A DNA stretch of 64,000 bases from Salinicoccus sp. RF5 (GTDB taxonomy: Bacteria > Bacillota > Bacilli > Staphylococcales > Salinicoccaceae). The translations under genes were made by a program, and so were the position numbers. This document shows, one piece after another, positions 8,587-18,007 of the stretch. The notes beneath the pieces were generated by a model. The model was not told where the DNA came from. It did no database searches and worked only from the letters and a program-made list of their open reading frames with translations. Location of the stretch: assembly GCF_020786625.1 (NCBI RefSeq), contig NZ_JAJGRC010000001.1, positions 1,240,001 to 1,304,000 of the forward strand, given 5' to 3'. Positions within the stretch are counted from its first letter, which is position 1; the number at the start of each line of letters is the position of its first letter.

Positions 8587-9120
8587 CTATTCGGTAATCA
8601 GGGTGTTCACCTGCTCCAGAAGCACTTCTTCATCGACTTCCTTGAGTACTTTATCGGCCATCGTAAACAGCACGGACTCCTCTTTCACCATATGTACCAT
8701 CAGCACTTCGTATGCTTCCATGACGTCCTTTACCATTTCATTCATGCTGTCGAGCGACATTTCATTCATATCGTGCATCGAATGATGGAAGAAGTGTTGG
8801 ATATAGGCATCGATTTCCTGATGCTCTTCCTCTATTGAGAAGATCGGTCCCTGCTCCAGTCCAATGTAGGCACCGAGCATCGGGAAGAAATACTGCTCCT
8901 CCTTTGCCTGATGACGCTTCAGGGGCTTCTCGAACGCCGTCAGCTTCTCCCTCAGATCCTTTATGACCATGAGTCCTTCGAGGCGGCTTTTGACATCATC
9001 GTTTTCAAATTTGAGCACCAGCTGGAACCATTCATTCATCAGATATTTCAGATACCTGTGCTCATTCTCCAATACACGCAATGCTTTTACTTTAAATTGA
9101 AACTGTTCCTGCTCTACCAT
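8587..9120 (-). CDS. Hemerythrin HHE-domain protein, fourth gene of the nre operon
   Basis: The 177-residue all-helical protein has the histidine/glutamate pattern of a hemerythrin-like di-iron domain: ENEHRYL, then HQAKEEQYFFP, EEEHQEID and HMVKEESVLF. Such domains bind oxygen, nitric oxide or iron. The ATG at 9120 has AGGTGA six bases upstream and lies 15 bases after nreC, so it should be co-transcribed with nreABC. This gene is not part of the nre operon as I know it from S. carnosus or S. aureus. A role in protecting or tuning the oxygen-sensing kinase NreB, or in handling nitric oxide made during nitrate respiration, is inference. Confidence 0.85.
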   Translation of the reverse strand: MVEQEQFQFKVKALRVLENEHRYLKYLMNEWFQLVLKFENDDVKSRLEGLMVIKDLREKLTAFEKPLKRHQAKEEQYFFPMLGAYIGLEQGPIFSIEEEHQEIDAYIQHFFHHSMHDMNEMSLDSMNEMVKDVMEAYEVLMVHMVKEESVLFTMADKVLKEVDEEVLLEQVNTLITE

Positions 9121-9135
9121 TCCATTCACCTACAT

Positions 9136-9786
9136 TCAAAAATCTATCAATTTTTTCTTCATGGCATATTCTACAAGTTCAGGGCGTGTGGAGAGGCTCA
9201 GTTTCTCCATGATCCTTGCTTTATGCGCCTCCACCGTCTTGACTGAAACGAACAGCATTTCCGCTATATCCTTATTGCCGTAGCCTTTGGCGACCAGAGG
9301 CAGGATTTCCAGCTCCCGCTTCGTAAGGATGCTGAAGGGTTGCCCCAATTTCTCCGGGACATCTTCATCATTCAGAAGCTTTTCCATATTCTCATCCATG
9401 AGGACCGGGTCGATATACCTCTCCCCCTCGTGGATTTTCCTGATTGCCTTGATCAGTTCCTCATCGGGAGAGTTCTTCAAAATATATCCTTTTGCCCCGC
9501 TTCTGAAGGTATGCCTAATATATTCCTCATCGTCGTACATCGTCAGAATAAGTATCTTTATATCAGGAAATGCATCGTGGATGCGGCTGGCAGCAAAAAG
9601 GCCGGATTCTCCTGGAGGCATGCTGAGATCCATCAGGAGCACATCCGGCCCGAGTTCCTTCACCTTTTCGAAAGCCTGTCTGCCGTCAGCTGCCGTGCCG
9701 ACCACTTCCATATCCGGCTGATAGTTGATCAGCATGCTGAAGCCTGTGCGGACTACTGCATGGTCATCAGCAATGACAATTTTCAT
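9136..9786 (-). CDS. nreC: Oxygen-regulated response regulator NreC (NarL/LuxR type)
   Basis: NreC is phosphorylated by NreB under anaerobic conditions and activates narG and narT. The receiver domain contains the acidic pair D7-D8 and phosphoacceptor D53 in LLMDLSMP. The C-terminal LuxR-type helix-turn-helix contains [22 protein letters not shown]. Total length is 216 residues, and an AGGAGG ribosome site precedes the start. Candidate binding sites are visible upstream of both narT and narG. It lies 11 bases after nreB. Confidence 0.95.
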   Translation of the reverse strand: MKIVIADDHAVVRTGFSMLINYQPDMEVVGTAADGRQAFEKVKELGPDVLLMDLSMPPGESGLFAASRIHDAFPDIKILILTMYDDEEYIRHTFRSGAKGYILKNSPDEELIKAIRKIHEGERYIDPVLMDENMEKLLNDEDVPEKLGQPFSILTKRELEILPLVAKGYGNKDIAEMLFVSVKTVEAHKARIMEKLSLSTRPELVEYAMKKKLIDF

Positions 9787-9797
9787 GCTATCTCCTC

Positions 9798-10829
9798 CTA
9801 TACTGGAATGGAACCGAAGACTCTGGTGCCTTTTCCGGGCATGCTGTCGACGCTGACAGTGCCGCCCACGCTGCTGGCCCTTTCCGACATGCCGAAGAGG
9901 CCGAGACCTGTACCAATCGGAGTGTCCCCGGTCCGGAAGCCCAGGCCGGAATCTTCAATTTCGAAATGGACATGTGGGCCTGTTCCGTCATCCATTTCCT
10001 CAAGCCTTACATTGACCGTATCCACTTCAGCATATTTGGCGGCATTGAATATCGCTTCCTGGATGATCCGGTAGAGCACCGTCTCCACTTCCGGATTGAA
10101 GCGCTTCCGCTGGATGTCGAGCGTGCAGTCCACAGTGATTCCATACTGCTTTTCGATCCATTTGAAATGTGTCTTGAGAGCTGCTTCTATACCTAGGTCG
10201 TCGAGGCTCGCCGGACGTAGTTCTACGGAGATGTTCCTGACATAATCGAGCAGCCGGCTCAGGGAATCCTCCGACTTCATCATCTTTTCGTTCAGTTCAT
10301 CACGGTCATCGATATACTTGAAGAGCCGCATCTCCAGAAGCACATTGAGCAGCTCCTGGGTGACGCCGTCATGCAGATCCCTCGATATGCGCTTCCGCTC
10401 ACCTTCCTGTGCATGGATGATGCGCTGCGTCAGCCTCTTCTGGTGCTCGATCTCCTGCGTCCTGAGCTGCTCGGACAATGGATTCAGCGTGAACACACTG
10501 ATGTTGTTTTCCGGGTCGATGCGCTGGAAGTTGGCGATGAAGGGTACAACATCACCCTCCCTCGTGCGCATATATACTTGGAAGGTCACCTTCTCATCAA
10601 CATGCAGATAGCAGTTGTTGCACTCCACACGCCCCCCGGCAGCATACATGCCCTGGCAATGTGTGCATATATGCTGAAATTGGCTTTTGTCATAGTTGGT
10701 ATCATCCAGTGTGGCTGCGGCATGGGCATTCATATATACGATTTCTCCATCATTGTTGACGAACAGTATCATTTCTTTTGACTGGTGGAACATCGCTTCA
10801 AGCAAATTGACCAGGCTTGTATTATTCAT
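9798..10829 (-). CDS. nreB: Oxygen-sensing histidine kinase NreB
   Basis: NreB is a cytoplasmic PAS-containing kinase whose [4Fe-4S] cluster is lost in oxygen, switching off kinase activity. The four ligands are C55, C58, C70 and C73, with the same C-x2-C-x11-C-x2-C spacing as the S. carnosus protein. The HisKA_3 phosphoacceptor is H153 in RISRDLHDG, and the ATPase domain has EDSGLGF and GLGLFGM. There is no membrane segment. Its start overlaps nreA by eight bases. All key residues are intact, so it should be a working sensor. Confidence 0.96.
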   Translation of the reverse strand: MNNTSLVNLLEAMFHQSKEMILFVNNDGEIVYMNAHAAATLDDTNYDKSQFQHICTHCQGMYAAGGRVECNNCYLHVDEKVTFQVYMRTREGDVVPFIANFQRIDPENNISVFTLNPLSEQLRTQEIEHQKRLTQRIIHAQEGERKRISRDLHDGVTQELLNVLLEMRLFKYIDDRDELNEKMMKSEDSLSRLLDYVRNISVELRPASLDDLGIEAALKTHFKWIEKQYGITVDCTLDIQRKRFNPEVETVLYRIIQEAIFNAAKYAEVDTVNVRLEEMDDGTGPHVHFEIEDSGLGFRTGDTPIGTGLGLFGMSERASSVGGTVSVDSMPGKGTRVFGSIPV

Positions 10830-11280
10830 TAACCATCAGCTCTTTCAATATTTGTTGTCTGAGGGTCGTTTCTACATACTGTTTGATTGCTTTATACTCT
10901 GTGTCGGTAAACGCCCTTTCCCTTCTATTACCCATCAGCAGAATGCCTATAACCTCTTCATCGTCGTTCCATATCGGAAAGGCGATGAAGCTTTTCAGGT
11001 GCTCCATCCTGAGTATGGGATAGCGGAAAAGGCTCGTCGCTATCTCCGTTTCTGATATATCCTGGACAACCATCGTCTTGCCGCTCTTCATGACCGCCCC
11101 GGGCACCCCTCTGCCGGTCGGGAGGGCAATCTTCCTCCACCTTTCGTTCGTACTCCCGACATTGTACTTCCATTTGACCATATACTGCCCACGTCTGTTC
11201 TTCACATCCGTCAGCGCCACTATATCAAAATCGAATGTTTCCTTCATGTCCATCAGGACAGATTCAGTTTTCTCTACCAT
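10822..11280 (-). CDS. nreA: Nitrate-sensing GAF protein NreA
   Basis: NreA binds nitrate in a GAF-like pocket and restrains NreB when nitrate is absent. The start is set at the second of two adjacent ATGs, seven bases after GGAGGAG, giving 152 residues. The GAF-type core includes LPTGRGVPGAVMKSGKT and VQDISETEIATSLF. It is the first gene of nreABC and begins 52 bases after the end of narI, with no clear terminator between, so readthrough from narGHJI is likely. Confidence 0.94.
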   Translation of the reverse strand: MVEKTESVLMDMKETFDFDIVALTDVKNRRGQYMVKWKYNVGSTNERWRKIALPTGRGVPGAVMKSGKTMVVQDISETEIATSLFRYPILRMEHLKSFIAFPIWNDDEEVIGILLMGNRRERAFTDTEYKAIKQYVETTLRQQILKELMVNE

Positions 11281-11331
11281 CATACTACTCCTCCATCTCA
11301 AGGAGATCCCCTCTGCCATGTTTTCCTTCTG

Positions 11332-12006
11332 CTATCTGTTCCTGCGGTAGACGACATAGCTTCTTCCCAGATAGTTGAAAGGCAGGCTCCATGCGTGAAC
11401 AAGACGTGTTGCAGGCCATAGTGCAAAAATCAGGAATCCGGTTAATACATGTATTTTAAAGGTTAATGGTACATCCGTCATCAGATTTGCATCAGGTGAA
11501 AAGATCAGCAGCCCCCGGAGCCAGACGGAAATCGAGGCCCGATAGTCGAAATCGGTCACCACTGCATTTGTTACGAGTGTTGCATACACACCGATGAAGG
11601 TGATGAAGAGCAGGAGGAAGTTGACGGCGATGTCCGATGCTGAACTCAACCTCCGTACCGATGTCTTCGTGATGCGGCGGAAGGTGAGGATGATCATGCC
11701 GAGGAGCATGACGACACCGAAGAACCCACCGACATATACAGCCCCCAGGTGATAGAGATGCTCGGTCACACCGATTGCCTCCATCCAGCGTGCAGGAATC
11801 AGCAGCCCGACCACATGGCCAAAGAAGACAGGGATGACGGAAAAGTGGAACAGGATGCTTCCGACCATGAGCTGCTTCTTCTCGATGAACTCGCTCGATT
11901 TGGCGGTCCACCCAAATTGGTCAATTCTATATCGCCAGATGTGTCCGACTACGAAAACCGCCACACACAGGTATGGGAAAATCACCCATAGAAATTGGTC
12001 AATCAT
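11332..12006 (-). CDS. narI: Respiratory nitrate reductase gamma subunit NarI
   Basis: NarI is the membrane cytochrome b that takes electrons from menaquinol and passes them to NarH. The 224 residues contain about five membrane segments and the conserved heme-ligand histidines, for example in VVGHIWRYR near residue 25, FFGHVVG, and KIHVLTGFLIFALWPATRLVH near the C-terminus. The ATG at 12006 overlaps the narJ stop by eight bases, a tight coupling typical of this operon. Confidence 0.95.
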   Translation of the reverse strand: MIDQFLWVIFPYLCVAVFVVGHIWRYRIDQFGWTAKSSEFIEKKQLMVGSILFHFSVIPVFFGHVVGLLIPARWMEAIGVTEHLYHLGAVYVGGFFGVVMLLGMIILTFRRITKTSVRRLSSASDIAVNFLLLFITFIGVYATLVTNAVVTDFDYRASISVWLRGLLIFSPDANLMTDVPLTFKIHVLTGFLIFALWPATRLVHAWSLPFNYLGRSYVVYRRNR

Positions 12007-12577
12007 TTTCCACGCCCTCTTTCTCCGACACTTCCACACATGCTTTGAATGTTTCCCTCAATCCTTTGATCAGATTGAAATACGGGCTTTTATTCTTTTC
12101 AAGCGCCTGGATGATATGGTAGGTGCCGTCTTCAAGCACCATGATGAGCAGTGCCATGCTCTCTTTCGCCCGGTCATCCCCACGCCAATCCGCGGCATAG
12201 AGGAATTCGAGCATCAAGGGCAGGTAGTCGCTCAGTTCATTGTCCGGCATCTTCAGGCCGAACATTTCATAAAGTACCTTAAGCTTCGCGAGCATCTGCC
12301 CGCGCTCCTTCTGGTCTTCGAATTTGAAATACGTCATATACAGGTTCGTGTGCTTGTCGAAATCGAATGTCTGCGTATAGACCTGCTGGATGTCATCCAG
12401 TCCTATTTCATGCATATCCTCCCAATACTGCTGGACATAAGGGTAGGCAGGGTGGCTTTCCCAGAAAGCCCCCTCGAATTCCCTTGGGTGAAAATCCAGC
12501 TTTTCAGGATATGTGAGCTGGTTTGCAAAAAAGCCGAATGATTCTTTGTAATCATATAATTTTTCGAGATTAATCAC
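11999..12577 (-). CDS. narJ: Nitrate reductase assembly chaperone NarJ
   Basis: NarJ holds NarGH while the molybdenum cofactor is inserted. I choose a GTG start at 12577, seven bases after GGGGGA, which gives the N-terminus (M)INLEKLYDYKESFG and 192 residues; an in-frame ATG 30 bases upstream inside narH lacks a ribosome site. The all-helical protein shows the TorD/NarJ-type FGFFANQLTYP start and LPLMLEFL segment. It overlaps both narH and narI by eight bases. Confidence 0.92.
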   Translation of the reverse strand: MINLEKLYDYKESFGFFANQLTYPEKLDFHPREFEGAFWESHPAYPYVQQYWEDMHEIGLDDIQQVYTQTFDFDKHTNLYMTYFKFEDQKERGQMLAKLKVLYEMFGLKMPDNELSDYLPLMLEFLYAADWRGDDRAKESMALLIMVLEDGTYHIIQALEKNKSPYFNLIKGLRETFKACVEVSEKEGVEND

Positions 12578-14123
12578 GCCATATTCCCCCGTAGAAGTTC
12601 TCTTCATAGACTTCCTTACCAGATTTTGCTACTGACGCCTGAGCAAGGGATGGTCCACATCCATCACAGTCCGATCCGCCGAAACCGAAGCCGCTGCTGC
12701 CCTGTGAACGGTATGGGTCAGCATACTGCTCCCTGTGGGAACTCGGTATAACGAAGCGGTCTTCGTACTTGGCGATCGCCAACAGGCGGTACAGAGATTT
12801 TGTTACATTGGCATTCATGCCGACACGTTCCAATCTTGTTTCATCAAAATCCTTGCCACTTGAGATGGCCCGCATATATTGTCTCATCATCGCCATCTTC
12901 TGGAGCGCTCCTTTGACCGGCTCCACATCGCCGGCAGTCAGCATGTTCGCCAGGTACTGCAGTGGAATCCGCATTTCTTCGATTGCCGGGAAGATCGCAT
13001 CCGGATTCTTGATGGAGTCCTTGCCCTCGAAGTAGTTCATGATTGGACTGAGGGGCGGGCAGTACCATACCATAGGCATCGTGCGGTACTCAGGGTGGAG
13101 CGGGAATGCAAGCTTGTACTCCACCGCCAGTTTGTATACAGGTGAATTTTGGGCTGCTTCGATCCAGTCTGCTGAGATGCCGTCGCGTTCCGCCTGCTCG
13201 ATCACCTCAGGATCATTCGGATCGAGGAAGAGGTCGAGCTGCGCTTCATACAGTGCCTGCTCATCTTCAATGGACGCCGCTTCAAGTACGCGGTCCGCAT
13301 CATATAGCATGACGCCGAGGTAGCGCATTCTGCCTGTACAAGTTTCTGAACATACAGTCGGCAGCCCCGCTTCTACACGCGGGTAGCAGAATGTACATTT
13401 TTCAGCTTTGTTCGTCTTCCAGTTGAAGTACACCTTCTTGTATGGGCAGCCGGTCATGCAGTAGCGCCAGCCGCGGCAGGCTTCTTGGTCGACGAGTACG
13501 ATGCCGTCCTCATCACGCTTGTACATCGCACCTGACGGGCAGCTTGCCACACAGCTCGGGTTCAGGCAGTGTTCACACAGTCGTGGCAGGTACATCATGA
13601 ATGTCTGCTCGAAGTTGAATTTGATTTCCTCTTCGATCTTTTCGATGTTCGGGTCCTTTGGTCCTGTAATGTGGCCGCCGGCAAGGTCATCCTCCCAGTT
13701 CGGTCCCCATTCAAGGTCCATCTTTTCTCCGGAAACGACCGAGTGGGCCTTCGCTACAGGGCTATGTTCGCCCTCTTCTTTAGTGATCAGATCGTGATAA
13801 TTATACGTCCACGGCTCATAGTATTCTTTCATTTCAGGCATATCCGGGTTGTAGAAGATCTTCCCGAGCGCAATCTTTGAAAGTTTTGTTCCGCTTTTGA
13901 GTTCCAGGCGGCCGTTCTTGAGTTTCCAGCCGCCTTTATAATGTTCCTGGTCTTCCCAGCGTTTAGGGTAACCGATCCCCGGTTTCGTCTCTACGTTGTT
14001 GAACCACATGTACTCTGCACCCGGTCGGTTCGTCCATGTACTTTTGCACGTTACACTGCACGTATGGCATCCAATGCACTTGTCCAGATTCATCACCATT
14101 GCTACTTGCGCTTTAATCTTCAA
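12570..14123 (-). CDS. narH: Respiratory nitrate reductase beta subunit NarH
   Basis: NarH carries the iron-sulfur chain from NarI to NarG. The 517 residues contain all cysteine groups: CIGCHTCSVTC near residue 16, CEHCLNPSCVASCP near 180, CRGWRYCMTGCP, where tryptophan replaces a cysteine as in the [3Fe-4S] cluster of this family, and CTFCYPR with CSETCTGR. The C-terminal tail is glycine- and cysteine-bearing (GGSDCDGCGPS). It overlaps narG by 11 bases. No residue looks lost. Confidence 0.96.
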   Translation of the reverse strand: MKIKAQVAMVMNLDKCIGCHTCSVTCKSTWTNRPGAEYMWFNNVETKPGIGYPKRWEDQEHYKGGWKLKNGRLELKSGTKLSKIALGKIFYNPDMPEMKEYYEPWTYNYHDLITKEEGEHSPVAKAHSVVSGEKMDLEWGPNWEDDLAGGHITGPKDPNIEKIEEEIKFNFEQTFMMYLPRLCEHCLNPSCVASCPSGAMYKRDEDGIVLVDQEACRGWRYCMTGCPYKKVYFNWKTNKAEKCTFCYPRVEAGLPTVCSETCTGRMRYLGVMLYDADRVLEAASIEDEQALYEAQLDLFLDPNDPEVIEQAERDGISADWIEAAQNSPVYKLAVEYKLAFPLHPEYRTMPMVWYCPPLSPIMNYFEGKDSIKNPDAIFPAIEEMRIPLQYLANMLTAGDVEPVKGALQKMAMMRQYMRAISSGKDFDETRLERVGMNANVTKSLYRLLAIAKYEDRFVIPSSHREQYADPYRSQGSSGFGFGGSDCDGCGPSLAQASVAKSGKEVYEENFYGGIWRD

Positions 14124-17100
14124 GCCAATTGACCTCCTTCATTTTTCTTACTGCCACATACACATCCCTCTGGTTGCCTATCGGTCCATAGTAGTTGAAA
14201 CCGTAGCTTGTCTGGGCGTATCCCCCGATCATCTGTGTCGGTTTCATGTGTATTCTCGTCGGCGCGTTGTGGCTGCCGCCCCTTGTATCCGTTATTTCAG
14301 AACCCGGCATTTCAATATGCTTGTCCTGTGCGTGATACATGAACATCGTCCCTTTAGGCATCCTGTGGGAAACGACTGCCCGTGCGTTGACCACGCCGTT
14401 GCGGTTGTAGACTTCAAGCCAATCGTTGTCGTTGATGTCGTGCGCTTCTGCATCCAGCCTGGAGAGCCAGACTGTCGGCCCGCCCCTGAAGAGCGTCAGC
14501 ATGTGCAGGTTGTCCTGGTACGTGGAGTGGATGTTCCACTTGCCGTGCGGCGTCAGATACCTCAGTACGAGGCTGTCGACGCCTCCTTTGACCTGCTTAT
14601 CCCTTGTGCCGAACACCATCGGTGGCAGCGTCGGTTTATAGACCGGCAGCGCCTCCCCGAACTGCAGGAACATGTCATGGTCCAAATAGAATGACTGGCG
14701 CCCCGTCAGTGTCCTGAAAGGTACGTTATGCTCAACATTTATCGTGAATGGGCTGTAGCGTTTGCCTGGTCTGTTGTAGCCCTGGAATACTGCAGTCGGC
14801 AGTACTTCCCTTGGCTGTGCGGTAATGTTCTTGAAGGTGATCTTCTCATGTTCACGCTCGGCTGCGATATCCGTGACCGGCATGCCGGTCTGATTCTGCA
14901 GGTTTTCATAGGACTTCCTGGACACTTCACCATTCGAGCAGGAAGCAACATGGAGGATGACATCGGCAACATTCCTTGCCGTGCCCATCTTCGGCAGACC
15001 ATCCTTGATGGTGCCGTCGGTATAGACTCCAAGCATATCCTTCAGTTCCTCGTACTGGTCGCTCACATCGAATGAAACACCATGGGCACCGATGTTCGTC
15101 TTGAACTGCGGTCCGGCGGTAATGAATTTGTCATACACTTCCGTGTAGTCCCGCTCCACCACTTTCATTCCCGGCATCGTCTGTCCCGGAATGGCTTCGA
15201 CTTCTCCCTTCGACCAATCCTTCACATGGCCGAGCGGCTGTGCGATCTCCTGTTTCGTATCATGGGCCAACGGTGCTGTGACAAGGTCCTTATGCTTGCC
15301 CGGCAGATGCTCCTTCGCCATGTCTGTGAACCTTTTCGACAGGTCCTTGAATATGTTCCAGTCGGATTTCGACTCCCATAGTGGGTCGACAGCAGGATTG
15401 AACGGGTGGATGAACGGGTGCATGTCGGTACTTGAAATATCATGCTTCTCGTACCATGTCGCCGCTGGCAGGATGATGTCCGCATAGATCGGTGTCGCCG
15501 TCATCCTGAAGTCGAGCGCAATCATGAGGTCGAGCTTCCCTTCAACGTCATCCCTCCATTCGATCTCTTCCGGGATGAATTCATCGTTCGGTGTGGCGAG
15601 CAGGCCGTTTTTGGCTCCAAGCAGGTGCTTCATGAAGTATTCCTGTCCTTTGGCAGAAGAGGAGATCAGGTTGGAGCGCCAGACGAACAGCGTTTTAGGG
15701 TGGTTCTCCTTAGCACCCGGATCTTCAATCGCAAACCGTGTTTCCTTATTCTTCAGCTGATCGACAGCGAGGTCGATGATGGCCTGATCGGAGTCATCCC
15801 CCTTGGCAGCGGCCTCCTTGGCAAAGTCAAGGCTGCTCTTATTGAACTGCGGATAGCTCGGCAGCCATCCCAGTCTTGCTGCAAGTACGTTGTAGTCCGC
15901 AGGGTGCCTGTAGTCGATCTTCTCGGCTGTCGGAGACTGCAGTGCATCTGCACCAGCCTCTTCATATCTCCATTGCTCTGTGGCAAAATAGAACCAGCTT
16001 GTCGCATTCTGCTGGCGCGGTGGGGCCTGCCAATCCTTGGCAAATGCAACGTGGCCCCAACCTTCATAGGGACGCACTTTCTCCTGACCGACATAGTGTG
16101 CCCAGCCGCCGCCATTCTTACCCTGACAGCCGCACAGCATCACAAGGTTCAAAATCGCCCTGTAGATCGTGTCGGAGTTGAACCAGTGGTTGATGCCGGC
16201 GCCCATGATGATCATGGAGCGGCCATCCGTATCGACTGCGTTCTGTGCAAATTCACGTGCAATCTGAACGACGAGTGATTGCTTCACGCCGGTGATCTCT
16301 TCCTGCCATGCCGGTGTATAGATGCAGGATGCATCATCATAGCCCTGAGCCTCATTTTCAGTGCCGAAGCGGTTGACGCCATACTGGCTGGTCATCAGGT
16401 CGTATATTGTGGCAACATAGCGCTCCGTGCCGTCCGCAAGCTTCACTTTGCGTGCTGCGATCGGACGTTTGAATACGCTGTTGCCCGCATTGTCGAAATA
16501 CGGGAAGACGACTTCGATCACTTCAGCACCATGTCCTTCAACAGTCAGCGCCGGATCGATGATTGAGCCATCCTCCTGTTCAAGTGTGAGGTTCCACTGC
16601 TTGCCGTCTTCCCAGCGCTGCCCCATCGTGCCGTTGGGAGCGAGCAGCTGATCCGTGTTGCCATCCAGAATGACGGGCTTCCACTCTGCGTTCGTGGACT
16701 CGATGCCAAGGTCGCTTTCCCTGAGGAACCTTCCTGCCTTCAATGTATCCTGGAAATCGTCCAGCATGATCAGGAACGGCATGTCGGTGAAGCGTTTCGC
16801 ATAATCTATGAACATCGGCTCCTGCCTCTGATGATAGAACTCGTCCAGGATGACATGCGTCATTCCCTGTGCAAGCGCTGCATCCGTGCCCGGGTTCGGA
16901 GCAAGCCAGTTATCGGCAAATTTGACGTTCTCTGCATAGTCCGGTGCCACGGAAACGATTTTCGTCCCCTTGTATCTCACTTCCGTCATGAAGTGGGCAT
17001 CCGGTGTGCGGGTCAACGGTACGTTCGACCCCCACATCATCAGATAGTTGGAGTTGTACCAGTCCGCCGATTCCGGAACATCCGTCTGTTCACCCCATAT

Positions 17101-17784
17101 TTGTGGTGAGGCGTTCGGAAGGTCTGCGTACCAGTCGTAGAAGCTGAGCATCTCGCCGCCGAGCAGAGAGATGAACCTTGAACCTGCTGCATAGCTGATC
17201 ATGCTCATTGCAGGAATTGGCGTGAATCCTGCAATGCGGTCAGGGCCGTATTTCCTGATCGTGTAGATGAGTTGGGCCGCAATCAGCTGCGTTGCATCCT
17301 TCCATGTGACGCGCACGTGCCCCCCCATGCCCCTTGCCTGCTTGTAGGACTTCGCCTTCTCTTCATCTTCGACGATGCTTGCCCAGGCTTCGATCGGATC
17401 ATCATGTTCTTCGAGCGCCGTCCGCCACAGACGCCACAGCTTGCCTCTCATATATGGAAACTTGATGCGCATCGGGCTGTATTCGTACCATGAGAAGGAG
17501 GCGCCGCGTGGACATCCCCGCGGTTCATATTCCGGCATATCGTTACCGCAGGAAGGATAGTCCGTCTGCTGGTTTTCCCATGTTATGATGCCGTTCTTGA
17601 CGAATACCTTCCAGGAGCAGGAGCCTGTACAGTTTACGCCATGGGTCGTCCTGACGACCTTATCATGACTCCAGCGCTGCCGGTACATCTTTTCCCACTC
17701 CCTGCTCTTATCTTCCATTATTGACCAGTTACCGTTGAACTTTTCCGTTGGTTCGAAAAACTTCAGACCGAACAATTTCTTCAT
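14113..17784 (-). CDS. narG: Respiratory nitrate reductase alpha subunit NarG
   Basis: NarG reduces nitrate to nitrite at a molybdo-bis-MGD centre on the cytoplasmic face of the membrane. The ATG at 17784, eight bases after AGGAG, gives 1223 residues, close to other staphylococcal NarG proteins; an in-frame GTG lies nine bases upstream. The FS0 cluster region HGVNCTGSCSW supplies H48, C52 and C56, with a later cysteine in RGCPRG. No twin-arginine signal of the classical exported type is seen, as expected. It is the first gene of narGHJI and has an NreC box upstream. Confidence 0.97.
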   Translation of the reverse strand: MKKLFGLKFFEPTEKFNGNWSIMEDKSREWEKMYRQRWSHDKVVRTTHGVNCTGSCSWKVFVKNGIITWENQQTDYPSCGNDMPEYEPRGCPRGASFSWYEYSPMRIKFPYMRGKLWRLWRTALEEHDDPIEAWASIVEDEEKAKSYKQARGMGGHVRVTWKDATQLIAAQLIYTIRKYGPDRIAGFTPIPAMSMISYAAGSRFISLLGGEMLSFYDWYADLPNASPQIWGEQTDVPESADWYNSNYLMMWGSNVPLTRTPDAHFMTEVRYKGTKIVSVAPDYAENVKFADNWLAPNPGTDAALAQGMTHVILDEFYHQRQEPMFIDYAKRFTDMPFLIMLDDFQDTLKAGRFLRESDLGIESTNAEWKPVILDGNTDQLLAPNGTMGQRWEDGKQWNLTLEQEDGSIIDPALTVEGHGAEVIEVVFPYFDNAGNSVFKRPIAARKVKLADGTERYVATIYDLMTSQYGVNRFGTENEAQGYDDASCIYTPAWQEEITGVKQSLVVQIAREFAQNAVDTDGRSMIIMGAGINHWFNSDTIYRAILNLVMLCGCQGKNGGGWAHYVGQEKVRPYEGWGHVAFAKDWQAPPRQQNATSWFYFATEQWRYEEAGADALQSPTAEKIDYRHPADYNVLAARLGWLPSYPQFNKSSLDFAKEAAAKGDDSDQAIIDLAVDQLKNKETRFAIEDPGAKENHPKTLFVWRSNLISSSAKGQEYFMKHLLGAKNGLLATPNDEFIPEEIEWRDDVEGKLDLMIALDFRMTATPIYADIILPAATWYEKHDISSTDMHPFIHPFNPAVDPLWESKSDWNIFKDLSKRFTDMAKEHLPGKHKDLVTAPLAHDTKQEIAQPLGHVKDWSKGEVEAIPGQTMPGMKVVERDYTEVYDKFITAGPQFKTNIGAHGVSFDVSDQYEELKDMLGVYTDGTIKDGLPKMGTARNVADVILHVASCSNGEVSRKSYENLQNQTGMPVTDIAAEREHEKITFKNITAQPREVLPTAVFQGYNRPGKRYSPFTINVEHNVPFRTLTGRQSFYLDHDMFLQFGEALPVYKPTLPPMVFGTRDKQVKGGVDSLVLRYLTPHGKWNIHSTYQDNLHMLTLFRGGPTVWLSRLDAEAHDINDNDWLEVYNRNGVVNARAVVSHRMPKGTMFMYHAQDKHIEMPGSEITDTRGGSHNAPTRIHMKPTQMIGGYAQTSYGFNYYGPIGNQRDVYVAVRKMKEVNWLED

Positions 17785-17831
17785 CTGTGCCACTCCTATC
17801 AGAATATCTACTATGACTCTAAGATATATCC

Positions 17832-17875
17832 ATTATCTGACTGTTTCAGAAAGAATGATATTAGGGAAATTCCTA
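17832..17875 (-). promoter_or_regulatory. narG promoter with NreC box
   Basis: TAGGG-AAAT-TCCTA at 17862-17875 matches the NreC consensus TAGGG-N4-CCCTA except for one base. On the minus strand 24 bases lead to a -10 hexamer GATAAT (17837-17832), with no good -35. The start codon is 48 bases after the -10 and 78 from the box. All three distances equal those at narT. Confidence 0.82.
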
Positions 17876-18007
17876 CTTTTCCAAAAAGGCATAAAAAGAT
17901 TGTGACAAGTATGTAAAGTTTTCAAATTTTCTGTGACTCCATGGTAAAATATAACGGCTGAGATAATTAGACATAAAAAACCGATTTATATGGAAGGAGC
18001 TATTACT

